From positions 1 to 7,167 of the forward strand of contig JACCZR010000181.1 in the NCBI GenBank assembly GCA_013695855.1: 7,167 nucleotides of DNA. Reading direction: 5' to 3'. The position numbers and the translations under genes are program-made. The notes below the pieces were generated by a model, which was not told the origin of the DNA, searched no databases, and saw only the letters and a program-made list of their open reading frames with translations. Numbering within the stretch: position 1 is the first letter of the stretch; every line of letters begins with the position of its first letter. The stretch is from Thermoleophilaceae bacterium. GTDB lineage: Bacteria > Actinomycetota > Thermoleophilia > Solirubrobacterales > Thermoleophilaceae. This document shows, in pieces, positions 1 through 6,264 of the stretch.

Positions 1-855
1 CACCAAGGGCGCTCTGGCGCCCGCGGGACGGAGGCGCTCGCGCCAGGACAGGCGCAGGTAGGGAAGCGCCGCCGCCAGCGGCAGCGCTGAGCGCGTCAGC
101 GCAGCCACCGCGAGGCCCGCCACCGCGAGGTCGAAGGCCGCGGTGCGCCTCGAGAGAAACAGCTGCCGATAGAACATGGAGCGCCGCAGCTCGGGCATCC
201 GAGCCGCAATCTCCGGGAAGTAGCGAGCCCGCCCGCGCTCGGCCGTGTAGGCGCCCGGGCCACGTGCGAACACCGCGTGGTGGACGAGCGCCTCGGGGGC
301 GAAGGCGGCCCGCGCGCCGGAGCGCTGGGCCCGCCAGCCGAACCACACGTCCTCGGCCATCAGCTTGCCGCCGGCCACGTCGAGCCAGTCCTCGAACCCA
401 CCGATGCGGTCGAACGCAGCTCGCGTCACGAACAGGCTGGCGGTCTGCCACAGGCCGATGTGGTCGGTGATCCACAGCGTCCGGTCGAACGGGCCGAGCT
501 CGGCTGCCGGGTCCGGTGTAACGCGGCCCTGAACGATGTCGGCGGCCTCGAGCGCGCGCAGCCCCGCCGCCAGCCAGCCCGGCTCGGGAAAGCAGTCGGC
601 GTCGAGGAAGGCCAGGGCTTCACCGCGCGCCTCGGCCACGCCGCGGTTGCGGGCCTCGGCGGCTCCGAGGCGCTCCTGGGTGAGCGCGCTTACGCCCGCA
701 GCGCGAGCCAGCTCGAGCGTGCGGTCTCGCGAGCCGTCGTCCACGACGATCACCTGGAAGTCGGGTGCGCCCTCCTGTCGATCGAGGCAGGTCAGGGTCC
801 GAGCCAGCGTGGCCTCTGCGTCGCGCGCGGGAACGATGACGCTGGCTGCGGGCAC
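1..855 (-). CDS. Family 2 glycosyltransferase (3' end beyond the window)
   Basis: This is probably a GT-A fold glycosyltransferase that moves a sugar from a nucleotide-sugar donor to a lipid-linked or glycan acceptor at the inner face of the membrane. Reading leftward, 285 residues are visible and the frame is still open at base 1, so the C-terminus is missing. The N-terminus reads PAASVIVPARD, followed by the nucleotide-binding strand VIVVDDGS (residues 36-42) and the metal-binding DxD in FLDADC (D85, D87). A segment typical of the family follows (VTRAAFDRIGGFED, about 143-156), then an acidic AED pair at 167-169 where the catalytic base usually lies. A hydrophobic stretch near 240-266 may be a membrane anchor. 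I chose GTG at 855 because it lies 2 bases past the stop of the upstream GT-C gene and directly before the conserved first strand. No Shine-Dalgarno is visible, so translational coupling is likely. The family is clear; donor and acceptor are unknown. Confidence 0.88.
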   Translation of the reverse strand, partial: MPAASVIVPARDAEATLARTLTCLDRQEGAPDFQVIVVDDGSRDRTLELARAAGVSALTQERLGAAEARNRGVAEARGEALAFLDADCFPEPGWLAAGLRALEAADIVQGRVTPDPAAELGPFDRTLWITDHIGLWQTASLFVTRAAFDRIGGFEDWLDVAGGKLMAEDVWFGWRAQRSGARAAFAPEALVHHAVFARGPGAYTAERGRARYFPEIAARMPELRRSMFYRQLFLSRRTAAFDLAVAGLAVAALTRSALPLAAALPYLRLSWRERLRPAGARAPLV

Positions 856-857
856 CG

Positions 858-2129
858 TCAGCTCGACACCGGCTCGGCGACGACCCGTGGGCGCGCCAGC
901 AGTGAGCACGCCAGCACCACGATCAGCGGCTCGAAGGGCACGCGGTAGCGCGTAGCCGCGGCGATCGTGAATAGGACCGAAGAGGCAAGCGCCAGCGCCA
1001 GCACGCCCGCCACCAGGTCGCGGCGGCGGCGATGGCGCCAGAGACCCGCGAGCGCAAGCGCCAAGAGCGCCCAGTACATGACCAGCGCCGCCATCTCCAC
1101 CCTTCGCACGCGGCCGTCGTAGCGCGTCTGGTTGAGCACCCGGCTCGGCCGCCACACGTCCCAGGTGCGCACCAGGCCGTTCCAAAAGAAGGCCTTGGGC
1201 ACCGACGACGGGTGTTCGCGGATGTATTGGAACGCCCGACTCTGCAGTTCGGTGCGCAGGGCGACGTCGCTGCGCGGCGTGGCGTACACGTCGAGATCGC
1301 GGCGCACGCCGGCCCGCCAGGCCCAGGGATAGACGGGGTCACGGGCGGCGTCGTCGTTGAAGGTTCCATGAATGGCGGCATCCTGTACGGAGATCGGGAC
1401 GAAGGCGTCGTGCACCACGGCGTTTCTGATCGTCCAGGGCGCCACCACCAGCACGCCGACGGCCGCGGTCGCGGCGGCCAGCCCGAGCCCGCGGCGCGTG
1501 CCCTGGGAGACCCACCAAGCCACCGCCGGCAGGGCCAGCAGGGCCCCTGAGGTCGGACGCACCAGCAGCGAGAGACCCAGCAGGAGTCCCGCCACAGCCG
1601 CCCGCCGGGGCGTGGGCTCGCGACCTAGGACGATGAGGTAGAAGAGGAGCGCGAGCGGCAGCGCGAACGCCTCTGGGTGCAGAGAGGCCTCCCACTGCCA
1701 CAGGTGCGGATAGACGGCCGATACCGTGGCGGCAGCCAGGGCCGCGTGGGGCCCGAACAGCCGCCGGGCGAGAGTCCAGGTCATGAGGATCACCGCGGGG
1801 CCCAGCAGCGTCTGCAGGGCGATCACCTTGTTGGGCCCTGGCCCGATCAGCGTGTAGACCAGCCCAACCCAGGCCGGGTAGCCGGGGGCCTTCCACAGCG
1901 ATGGATGCGGTTCGTTGTAGGGCGGGGTGAACCAGAGCCACCGACCCTCGGTGGCAAAGCGGCCCGACTCGTCGTAATCGAGCTCATCGACTCCCAGCGG
2001 GTGGTCCTGGGTGACCAGCACGTACGCCACCCTCAAAGCCAGGCCGAGGGCCATCGCGCCGGCCAGCCACCACAGCTCCCGCCGGCGGACCGCGGTCCCG
2101 CCCGACCACGCACTCAACCGGTCGAGCAT
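858..2129 (-). CDS. ArnT/PMT-like GT-C glycosyltransferase (GT39-type membrane protein)
   Basis: This is a polytopic membrane protein of 423 residues with the look of the PMT_2/ArnT group. Known members transfer a sugar from a polyprenyl-phosphate donor on the outer face of the membrane. After the first membrane helix (about 20-37) comes the acidic loop VDELDYDESGRFA (48-60), where this superfamily carries its catalytic Asp/Glu pair (D48, E49). KAPGYP follows at 80-85, as in many relatives. About ten hydrophobic segments lie between 20 and 232 and between 346 and 411. A soluble loop spans about 238-345, and the C-terminal RYRVPFEP (394-401) resembles the family's RxRxPxxP region. I chose ATG at 2129 because the open frame upstream of it is arginine- and proline-rich, crosses the divergent gene's start and has no membrane character. 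A TATACT hexamer ends 9 bases before this ATG. The gene is transcribed with the GT2 gene. The sugar is unknown. Confidence 0.87.
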   Translation of the reverse strand: MLDRLSAWSGGTAVRRRELWWLAGAMALGLALRVAYVLVTQDHPLGVDELDYDESGRFATEGRWLWFTPPYNEPHPSLWKAPGYPAWVGLVYTLIGPGPNKVIALQTLLGPAVILMTWTLARRLFGPHAALAAATVSAVYPHLWQWEASLHPEAFALPLALLFYLIVLGREPTPRRAAVAGLLLGLSLLVRPTSGALLALPAVAWWVSQGTRRGLGLAAATAAVGVLVVAPWTIRNAVVHDAFVPISVQDAAIHGTFNDDAARDPVYPWAWRAGVRRDLDVYATPRSDVALRTELQSRAFQYIREHPSSVPKAFFWNGLVRTWDVWRPSRVLNQTRYDGRVRRVEMAALVMYWALLALALAGLWRHRRRRDLVAGVLALALASSVLFTIAAATRYRVPFEPLIVVLACSLLARPRVVAEPVSS

Positions 2130-2217
2130 CGGCGGACGAGTATAGGTTTCACCGGGTGAGCGGGGCGAATCCGCCCGCAGCCGCGGGGCTGGGGCTCGAC
2201 GTGGCCCGGTTGCGTGC
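2130..2217. promoter_or_regulatory. Divergent intergenic region between the GT-C gene and the first methyltransferase
   Basis: These 88 bases separate two divergent start codons and should hold the control signals for both transcription units. The left end has the only AT-rich patch. On the minus strand it holds TATACT; overlapping it on the plus strand is TAGGTT (2143-2148), which would give the methyltransferase a leader of roughly 60 bases if used. A short inverted repeat, GGGCG (2163-2167) and CGCCC (2172-2176) around a 4-base loop, lies between them and could be an operator or a chance GC-rich hairpin. No good -35 hexamer is visible for either direction. The plus-strand promoter assignment is a guess. 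Confidence 0.45.
2139..2144 (-). promoter_or_regulatory. Putative -10 hexamer TATACT for the GT-C/GT2 pair
   Basis: On the minus strand the sequence reads TATACT, one mismatch from TATAAT, followed by nine bases and then the ATG at 2129. Transcription usually starts about seven bases after the hexamer, which places the first nucleotide within a few bases of the start codon. That spacing is typical of leaderless or nearly leaderless mRNAs, which are common in actinobacteria, and it fits the lack of a Shine-Dalgarno sequence. No recognisable -35 element lies 16-19 bases further upstream. Confidence 0.42.
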
Positions 2218-3018
2218 ATGACGGCCCTCCCCAGCCACATCTACGACCGCGAGTACTTCCTCTCGGACCGCTGCGAGGGCTGGGAGCGCTTCCGCGAGGA
2301 CCGCGGCCTCTCCCCCATCAAGCGCCGGCTGGCCGTGGCGTTGGCGCCCGGGCCGGGTGTTCGCGTCCTCGACGCCGGCTGCGGGCGCGGCGAGGTGCTG
2401 CTCGCGTGCGCAAAGGCCGGCGCCGAGGTGGCGGGCGTGGACTACGCCCAGGCGGCCGTCGAGCTCTCGCGCGAGACCCTTGCGCAGGTGCCCGGAGCCG
2501 ACGTTCGGCGCGCCGATCTCACCGACCTCCCCTGGCCGCAGGGCTCGTTCGATCGTGTGCTGCTGGGTGATGTCATCGAGCACCTTGGCCCCGACCAGAC
2601 CGTGCCCGTACTGACCGAGCTTCGCCGGGTCCTGGCACCGGGAGGCACCTTGCTCGTCCACACCGCGCCCAATCGGCTGTTCACCCGGCTTGGCTGGCCG
2701 CTGGCCCGTCCCATGATGCGAGCAGCGGGGCAGGGCGCGGCGGCCCGGACGCTCGACGAGCGGCTGGACGCCGCCGAGAGCTACCACGTCAACGAGCAGA
2801 GCCTCTACAGCCTCCGGCGAGCTCTGCGCGGAGCCGGCTTCGCCGACGTTCGCGCGTGGGTGGACCCGAACGTCATGCGCACGGGCGAGCACTTTATGAC
2901 CGAGGGCCTGGAACGCAGTCGTGCGATGCGGCTGGCAGCCCGGCTTGCCTCGGTGCGGCCGCTGCGGGTGCTGCTCGGAAACGACGTCTACGCGGTCGGC
3001 CGTCGCTCCCCCGCCTGA
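2218..3018 (+). CDS. Class I SAM-dependent methyltransferase
   Basis: This 266-residue soluble protein has the Rossmann-like methyltransferase fold (Methyltransf_11/23 type, UbiG-like core). Motif I, VLDAGCGRG (50-58), binds the methionine part of SAM. The acidic end of strand 2 is in VAGVDYA (71-77), where D75 would contact the ribose. ADLTDLPWPQGSFD (99-112) leads to the motif LLGDVIEHLGP (115-125), and LAPGGTLLVHTAPN (139-152) is motif III. The N-terminus, with YDREYF (9-14) followed by CEGWERF (19-25), resembles methyltransferases often found beside glycosyltransferases in surface-glycan loci. ATG 2218 is the first in-frame start; a GTG at 2214 is out of frame, and no Shine-Dalgarno precedes either. 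The gene leads the rightward trio. A sugar hydroxyl, an acid or a lipid are all possible substrates, and nothing in the sequence selects one. Confidence 0.9.
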   Translation: MTALPSHIYDREYFLSDRCEGWERFREDRGLSPIKRRLAVALAPGPGVRVLDAGCGRGEVLLACAKAGAEVAGVDYAQAAVELSRETLAQVPGADVRRADLTDLPWPQGSFDRVLLGDVIEHLGPDQTVPVLTELRRVLAPGGTLLVHTAPNRLFTRLGWPLARPMMRAAGQGAAARTLDERLDAAESYHVNEQSLYSLRRALRGAGFADVRAWVDPNVMRTGEHFMTEGLERSRAMRLAARLASVRPLRVLLGNDVYAVGRRSPA

Positions 3019-3074
3019 TCCCACCAGAGCGCCAAACTCGGCCGGAGGCCGGTGCTACCTTCGATCGGGCGAGG
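3019..3074 (+). other. Short intergenic spacer with a hairpin and a TACCTT hexamer
   Basis: These 56 bases lie between the first methyltransferase and the desaturase. They contain a perfect 5-base inverted repeat, CGGCC (3039-3043) and GGCCG (3047-3051), around a GGA loop. No run of T follows, so a Rho-independent terminator is unlikely. The plus strand then has TACCTT (3056-3061), a TAnnnT hexamer ending 13 bases before the ATG at 3075, which could drive a very short leader of about seven bases. The spacing is wider than at the other junctions of the trio. The desaturase may therefore have an internal promoter as well as read-through from upstream, but no -35 is visible and the evidence is weak. 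Confidence 0.3.
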
Positions 3075-4040
3075 ATGGCCCAACTCCAAGAACCGCTCAC
3101 CGGGATGCCGGCGCAGACGCCAGGGGGCCAGATCAGGGGCTTCGCGAGCGAGGCGCGCGACATCTCCGTCGTCTCCCCTCGCGTGGTGGCCTACAACCTT
3201 GCCTACCTGGGCCTCTCGTGGGCCGCGGCGATCGGCGCTCTCGCCCTCTTCTGGGCCCACCCGGCGTGGTACACGTTCGCGCTGGCCTTCGTGGTGGTCT
3301 CCTCGCGCCAGCAGGCCCTGCTCAACTGCGAGCACGAGGCGGCCCACCGCAAGTTCCTGCCGAATCTCCGGGTCAACGACTTGGTGGGGACCTACCTGTG
3401 TGCCGCGCCGGTGGGCTCGCCCTTCGGCGCCGCCCGGACCCGGCATTTGTGCCACCACCGCCTGCTGGGCTCGCTTGAAGATCCCGACCACGACCTGCAC
3501 ACCGGCTCGGACAAGCAGACGCGCAAGGGCCTGGTCCGCTACTTCCTCAACGGGCTGGTCGGCGGCTACGCCGGGATGGTGCTGATGGGCCCGCGCGCGC
3601 CCGCAGCCGCGACCAAGGGCGGGTCGGCCCAGCGCGACCTGCTCTCGCTCGTGGCGGTCCAGGCGCTGCTCGCGGCCGGGTTGACCCTGGCCTTCGACTG
3701 GTGGGTCTACCCGGCGTTGTGGCTTGCTCCGCTCGCCACGCTCACGGCTTTCTGCCACCTCGTGCGCAGCTTCGTCGAGCACGCCATCACCCGCTCCGAG
3801 GCACCGGCCCACGGCAACCGGCTCATCACCATCGACAGCAATCCGCTCGAGCGCGGCCTGGTCTCCCCTTACTTCATGAACCTCCACGCCGAGCACCATC
3901 TCGTGCCCTCGGTCCCCGCTCCCCGCCTCAAGGAGCTGCGGCGCCGCCTCGGCGAGCGCCCGGACCGCCCGCCGCTGCTGGTGCGCAGCTCCTACGGGGG
4001 CGCCATCAGGCGCTACCTGCGCGCCCTCACCCGCGCCTGA
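3075..4040 (+). CDS. Membrane fatty acid desaturase-family di-iron enzyme
   Basis: This 321-residue integral membrane protein belongs to the fatty acid desaturase superfamily (PF00487 type), whose members use a di-iron centre and O2 to desaturate, hydroxylate or ketolate lipids. All three histidine boxes are present: HEAAH (H87, H91), HLCHH (H124, H127, H128) and HAEHH (H271, H274, H275), plus a likely extra ligand H236 in FVEHAI. Box 3 begins with His rather than Gln, unlike front-end desaturases. Hydrophobic segments lie near 40-60, 63-77, 186-206 and 208-230. The LEDPDHD stretch after box 2 and HLVPSVP after box 3 also suit the family. I chose ATG 3075 because the frame before it lies inside the upstream methyltransferase gene; GAGG abuts the ATG, too close to be an ideal ribosome site. 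The next gene begins 8 bases after its stop. No cytochrome b5 domain is fused, so a separate electron donor is needed. The substrate is unknown. Confidence 0.88.
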   Translation: MAQLQEPLTGMPAQTPGGQIRGFASEARDISVVSPRVVAYNLAYLGLSWAAAIGALALFWAHPAWYTFALAFVVVSSRQQALLNCEHEAAHRKFLPNLRVNDLVGTYLCAAPVGSPFGAARTRHLCHHRLLGSLEDPDHDLHTGSDKQTRKGLVRYFLNGLVGGYAGMVLMGPRAPAAATKGGSAQRDLLSLVAVQALLAAGLTLAFDWWVYPALWLAPLATLTAFCHLVRSFVEHAITRSEAPAHGNRLITIDSNPLERGLVSPYFMNLHAEHHLVPSVPAPRLKELRRRLGERPDRPPLLVRSSYGGAIRRYLRALTRA

Positions 4041-4048
4041 GCCCTCCG

Positions 4049-5056
4049 GTGCAGAAGGTCGACGCCGCGTGCGTGCAGTGCGGCGCCCGCGACGACGAGC
4101 CACTGTGGTCGGGCCGCGAGCACGAGTACGAGGGCACCACCGACGAGGCGTTTCGGTTCGTGCGCTGCCGGCCCTGCGGCGTCGTTCGGCTGAATCCGCG
4201 GCCCGACGTGAGCGAGCTCGCGCGCATCTACCCGCCCGACTACTACGCCTACGGCCTGCTGTCCGAGCGGCCCGAAACGTCGCTCGGGCTCGCCGACCGC
4301 ATGAAGAAGCGCATGTACCAGGGGCGCATGGTGGACCAGGTCTCACGCCTGGGCAAGCCCGCGCGCCTGCGGATCCTGGACGTGGGCTGTGCCGACGGGC
4401 GGCTGCTCGACTGGTGGCGCGAGAGCGCGGTGGGCCATCGCCTTCAGACCCACGGAATCGAGCTCGACGAGCGGGCCGCCCAGAGCGCCCGGCGGCGCGG
4501 CCACCGCGTCGTAACCGGCCGCTTCGAGGTGGACCGTGAGTTGGAGCACGGCGCGTTCGACCTCATCATCGCCTCACACGTGATCGAGCACGTCGACGAT
4601 CCCAGCGGCTTCGCCCGCCACGCCTCGGAGCTGCTGGCCCCCGGAGGGGTGTTCGTGGTGGCCACACCGAACTGGGACTCGCTGGACGCGCGCCGGCTGC
4701 GGGGCCATTGGGGAGGCAACCACTTCCCCCGCCACTGGACCCTCTACGACGAGCGCACGCTGGGCGCGCTGGCCCGAGAGGTGGGCCTGGAGGTCGAGCG
4801 CGTCGAGTACCAGCCCAACCCGATCTTCTGGAACTGGAGCTGCCATTCGTGGCTGCGTGCCCGTTTCCCCGGGCGCCGCTGGCCCGACCGCGCGTTTCCG
4901 CCCGTGGGCATCTTCAGGTCGACCCCCTACACGTTCGCCGTGCAGACCGCCTTCACCCTGCTCGACCTGGCCCTGCGCCGGTTCACCGGGCGGACCGCGA
5001 GCATGGCCGTCGAGCTGCGCAAGCCGGTCCCCCGGCCGCGCCGGCTCAAGAGCTAG
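4049..5056 (+). CDS. SAM-dependent methyltransferase with N-terminal zinc-ribbon-like motif
   Basis: This 335-residue protein begins with two CxxC knuckles (C8/C11 and C40/C43) that probably bind zinc. NPRPDVSELARIYPPDYYAY (49-68) follows, a pattern I associate with methyltransferases of glycan and natural-product loci. The catalytic core has motif I, ILDVGCADG (109-117), the acidic SAM contact in GIELD (136-140, E138), FDLIIASHVIEHVDD (170-184) and LAPGGVFVVATPN (196-208). A conserved-looking NHFPRHWTLY (224-233) comes next. A hydrophobic or amphipathic stretch near 294-312 may dock on the membrane. I chose GTG at 4049, 8 bases after the desaturase stop, because it leaves the first CxxC intact; upstream the frame lies within the desaturase gene. 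No Shine-Dalgarno is seen, so coupling to the desaturase is likely. Its last 11 bases overlap the end of the opposing gene. The methyl acceptor is unknown. Confidence 0.88.
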   Translation: MQKVDAACVQCGARDDEPLWSGREHEYEGTTDEAFRFVRCRPCGVVRLNPRPDVSELARIYPPDYYAYGLLSERPETSLGLADRMKKRMYQGRMVDQVSRLGKPARLRILDVGCADGRLLDWWRESAVGHRLQTHGIELDERAAQSARRRGHRVVTGRFEVDRELEHGAFDLIIASHVIEHVDDPSGFARHASELLAPGGVFVVATPNWDSLDARRLRGHWGGNHFPRHWTLYDERTLGALAREVGLEVERVEYQPNPIFWNWSCHSWLRARFPGRRWPDRAFPPVGIFRSTPYTFAVQTAFTLLDLALRRFTGRTASMAVELRKPVPRPRRLKS

Positions 5057-6257
5057 GAACCGCCGCCCGCCTGCGCACCCGCGCTACGCCGATTGCATAC
5101 GCGGTGGCGCCCGCGAGCCAAAACGCGATCATGTAAGGCACATAGACACCGTGAACGAACCACGGCGGCCACGGGGCGTCGACCGTTGTAAGCGTGTCGG
5201 TCGCGAGCGGGAGGTAGACCGTCACCACGGGGAGGAGCAGCGCAACCTGGAGCCACACAGCCTCCCTTATGTACCCCCCAAGGAGCAGCATGGGGATGAT
5301 CCAGATCACGTAGTGCAGGGCGATGGTCACGCCGACTGTGTACACGGCAAGCAGGAGCAGGATTGCGCCGAGCTCTGGCCGGGGGCGATGGCGCAGGGCG
5401 AGCATCACCGTCGCGGCCAGCGCGACCAAGATGAGCATCGGGACCGCGAGCAAGAGCGAGACCTCGAGCCTCGAGAGGCTGCGCTCGATGCCCAATAGCC
5501 AGATGTCAACGAGCTCGGGCTGGACCACCAAGCCGAGCCCGCCCAACCCCGGCAGCCCTCTGTACGAGAAGGCTTGAAGAACGGCCTGCGCGTTCGTAAC
5601 CAGGTACGGCAGGAGGAAAACGAAAGGCACGGCAGCCGCGCTCAGGGTCAGTACTGCGACACGACGGAGCGTCCCGACCGCAAAGACAAGTGCCAGCACG
5701 ACGACGACGGCCATCGTCTTGATCGAGACTGCCAGCCCCAGCAACATGCCGCCGACGATGAGGTCGTAAGGACGTGGCAACCGGCGCCACGCTATGAGCC
5801 CGGCGACCACCATCAACATCATCACGCTGTCGAGCTGGCCATGGATCCCAGCAACGGCCAGATAGATCGGGCTCAGGAGAACGCAGGCAGCAGCGATCAG
5901 GGCGTCGCGCTGACTTCGCCCTATACGTGCGAGCTCACCAGCCACGAGCCAGGCCGTTCCGAGGTCCGCAGCAATGACAGGGATCCGGACGATCCGAGAG
6001 AAGTCACTTCCCATGGCGTCAGCGACCAGGTTGCTGGCGACGAGCACTGGCGTGTACCCCGGCGGATAAGGCCAGCTCAAGTCCGGGTCGGTGTAGAGCG
6101 CAAGCGGCGTCGTCTGCATCGTGCCGGCGACCTGGAGGGCATTGTCGGTGTCGCCATTCCCGTCTGTCAGGAGGAGCAGTACGAGACGGCCAAGTGCCCC
6201 CAGGACGAGCAGGGCGATCAGCGGCCACCCCACCGCCGTAGGTTGCCCCACCTTCAT
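5046..6257 (-). CDS. Polytopic GT-C-type glycosyltransferase (GT87/DUF2029- or ALG6-like)
   Basis: This 403-residue multi-spanning protein has about a dozen hydrophobic segments, starting at residues 10-31. The first outside loop carries DGNGDTD (32-38), whose acidic residues occupy the position of the GT-C catalytic Asp. LSWPYPPGYTP (60-70) follows. Then comes LSPIYLAVAGIHGQLDSV (128-145), with a GxHGQxD element seen in lipid-linked-sugar glycosyltransferases of the GT-C clan. The likely role is sugar transfer from a polyprenyl-phosphate donor on the outer face of the membrane; exact family and sugar are uncertain. ATG 6257 directly precedes the first membrane helix, and the longer frame upstream overlaps the oxidoreductase gene and looks non-coding. 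A TATCGT hexamer ends seven bases before the ATG. Hand-counted GC over 5101-6240 is about 65%, lower than its neighbours, which suggests different ancestry or different codon use. It lies 31 bases after the oxidoreductase gene and converges on the second methyltransferase. Confidence 0.82.
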   Translation of the reverse strand: MKVGQPTAVGWPLIALLVLGALGRLVLLLLTDGNGDTDNALQVAGTMQTTPLALYTDPDLSWPYPPGYTPVLVASNLVADAMGSDFSRIVRIPVIAADLGTAWLVAGELARIGRSQRDALIAAACVLLSPIYLAVAGIHGQLDSVMMLMVVAGLIAWRRLPRPYDLIVGGMLLGLAVSIKTMAVVVVLALVFAVGTLRRVAVLTLSAAAVPFVFLLPYLVTNAQAVLQAFSYRGLPGLGGLGLVVQPELVDIWLLGIERSLSRLEVSLLLAVPMLILVALAATVMLALRHRPRPELGAILLLLAVYTVGVTIALHYVIWIIPMLLLGGYIREAVWLQVALLLPVVTVYLPLATDTLTTVDAPWPPWFVHGVYVPYMIAFWLAGATAYAIGVARVRRRAAVPSS

Positions 6258-6264
6258 GGCGAGC

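Noticed and set aside
104..130. A 12-base direct repeat, GCCACCGCGAGG, with a 15-base period
   Set aside because: It is in frame within the GT2 gene and encodes a repeated LAVA(G/A) in a hydrophobic helix, so it is ordinary coding redundancy.
277..948. Plus-strand open frame opposite the GT2 gene
   Set aside because: The minus strand encodes a clear GT-A glycosyltransferase here; the plus-strand product has no coherent fold features.
2130..2240. N-terminal extension of the GT-C gene to a start at 2240
   Set aside because: The added 37 residues cross the divergent methyltransferase start and the TATACT hexamer and do not resemble a signal or membrane segment.
2149..3024. A 291-codon minus-strand open frame opposite the first methyltransferase
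   Set aside because: It has no domain signature and mirrors the codons of a well-supported gene; it would also cover the divergent promoter region.
3039..3051. The CGGCC/GGCCG hairpin as a Rho-independent terminator after the first methyltransferase
   Set aside because: The stem is only five base pairs and no T-tract follows, so it is unlikely to end transcription.
2856..3074. Upstream extension of the desaturase frame
   Set aside because: It lies mostly inside the first methyltransferase gene, in a different phase, and adds low-complexity sequence before a normal desaturase N-terminus.
2988..4346. A 452-codon open frame on the minus strand opposite the desaturase and second methyltransferase
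   Set aside because: It is arginine-, alanine- and glycine-rich with no recognisable domain and lies opposite genes with clear catalytic motifs. Long antisense open frames are expected where third positions are almost all G or C.
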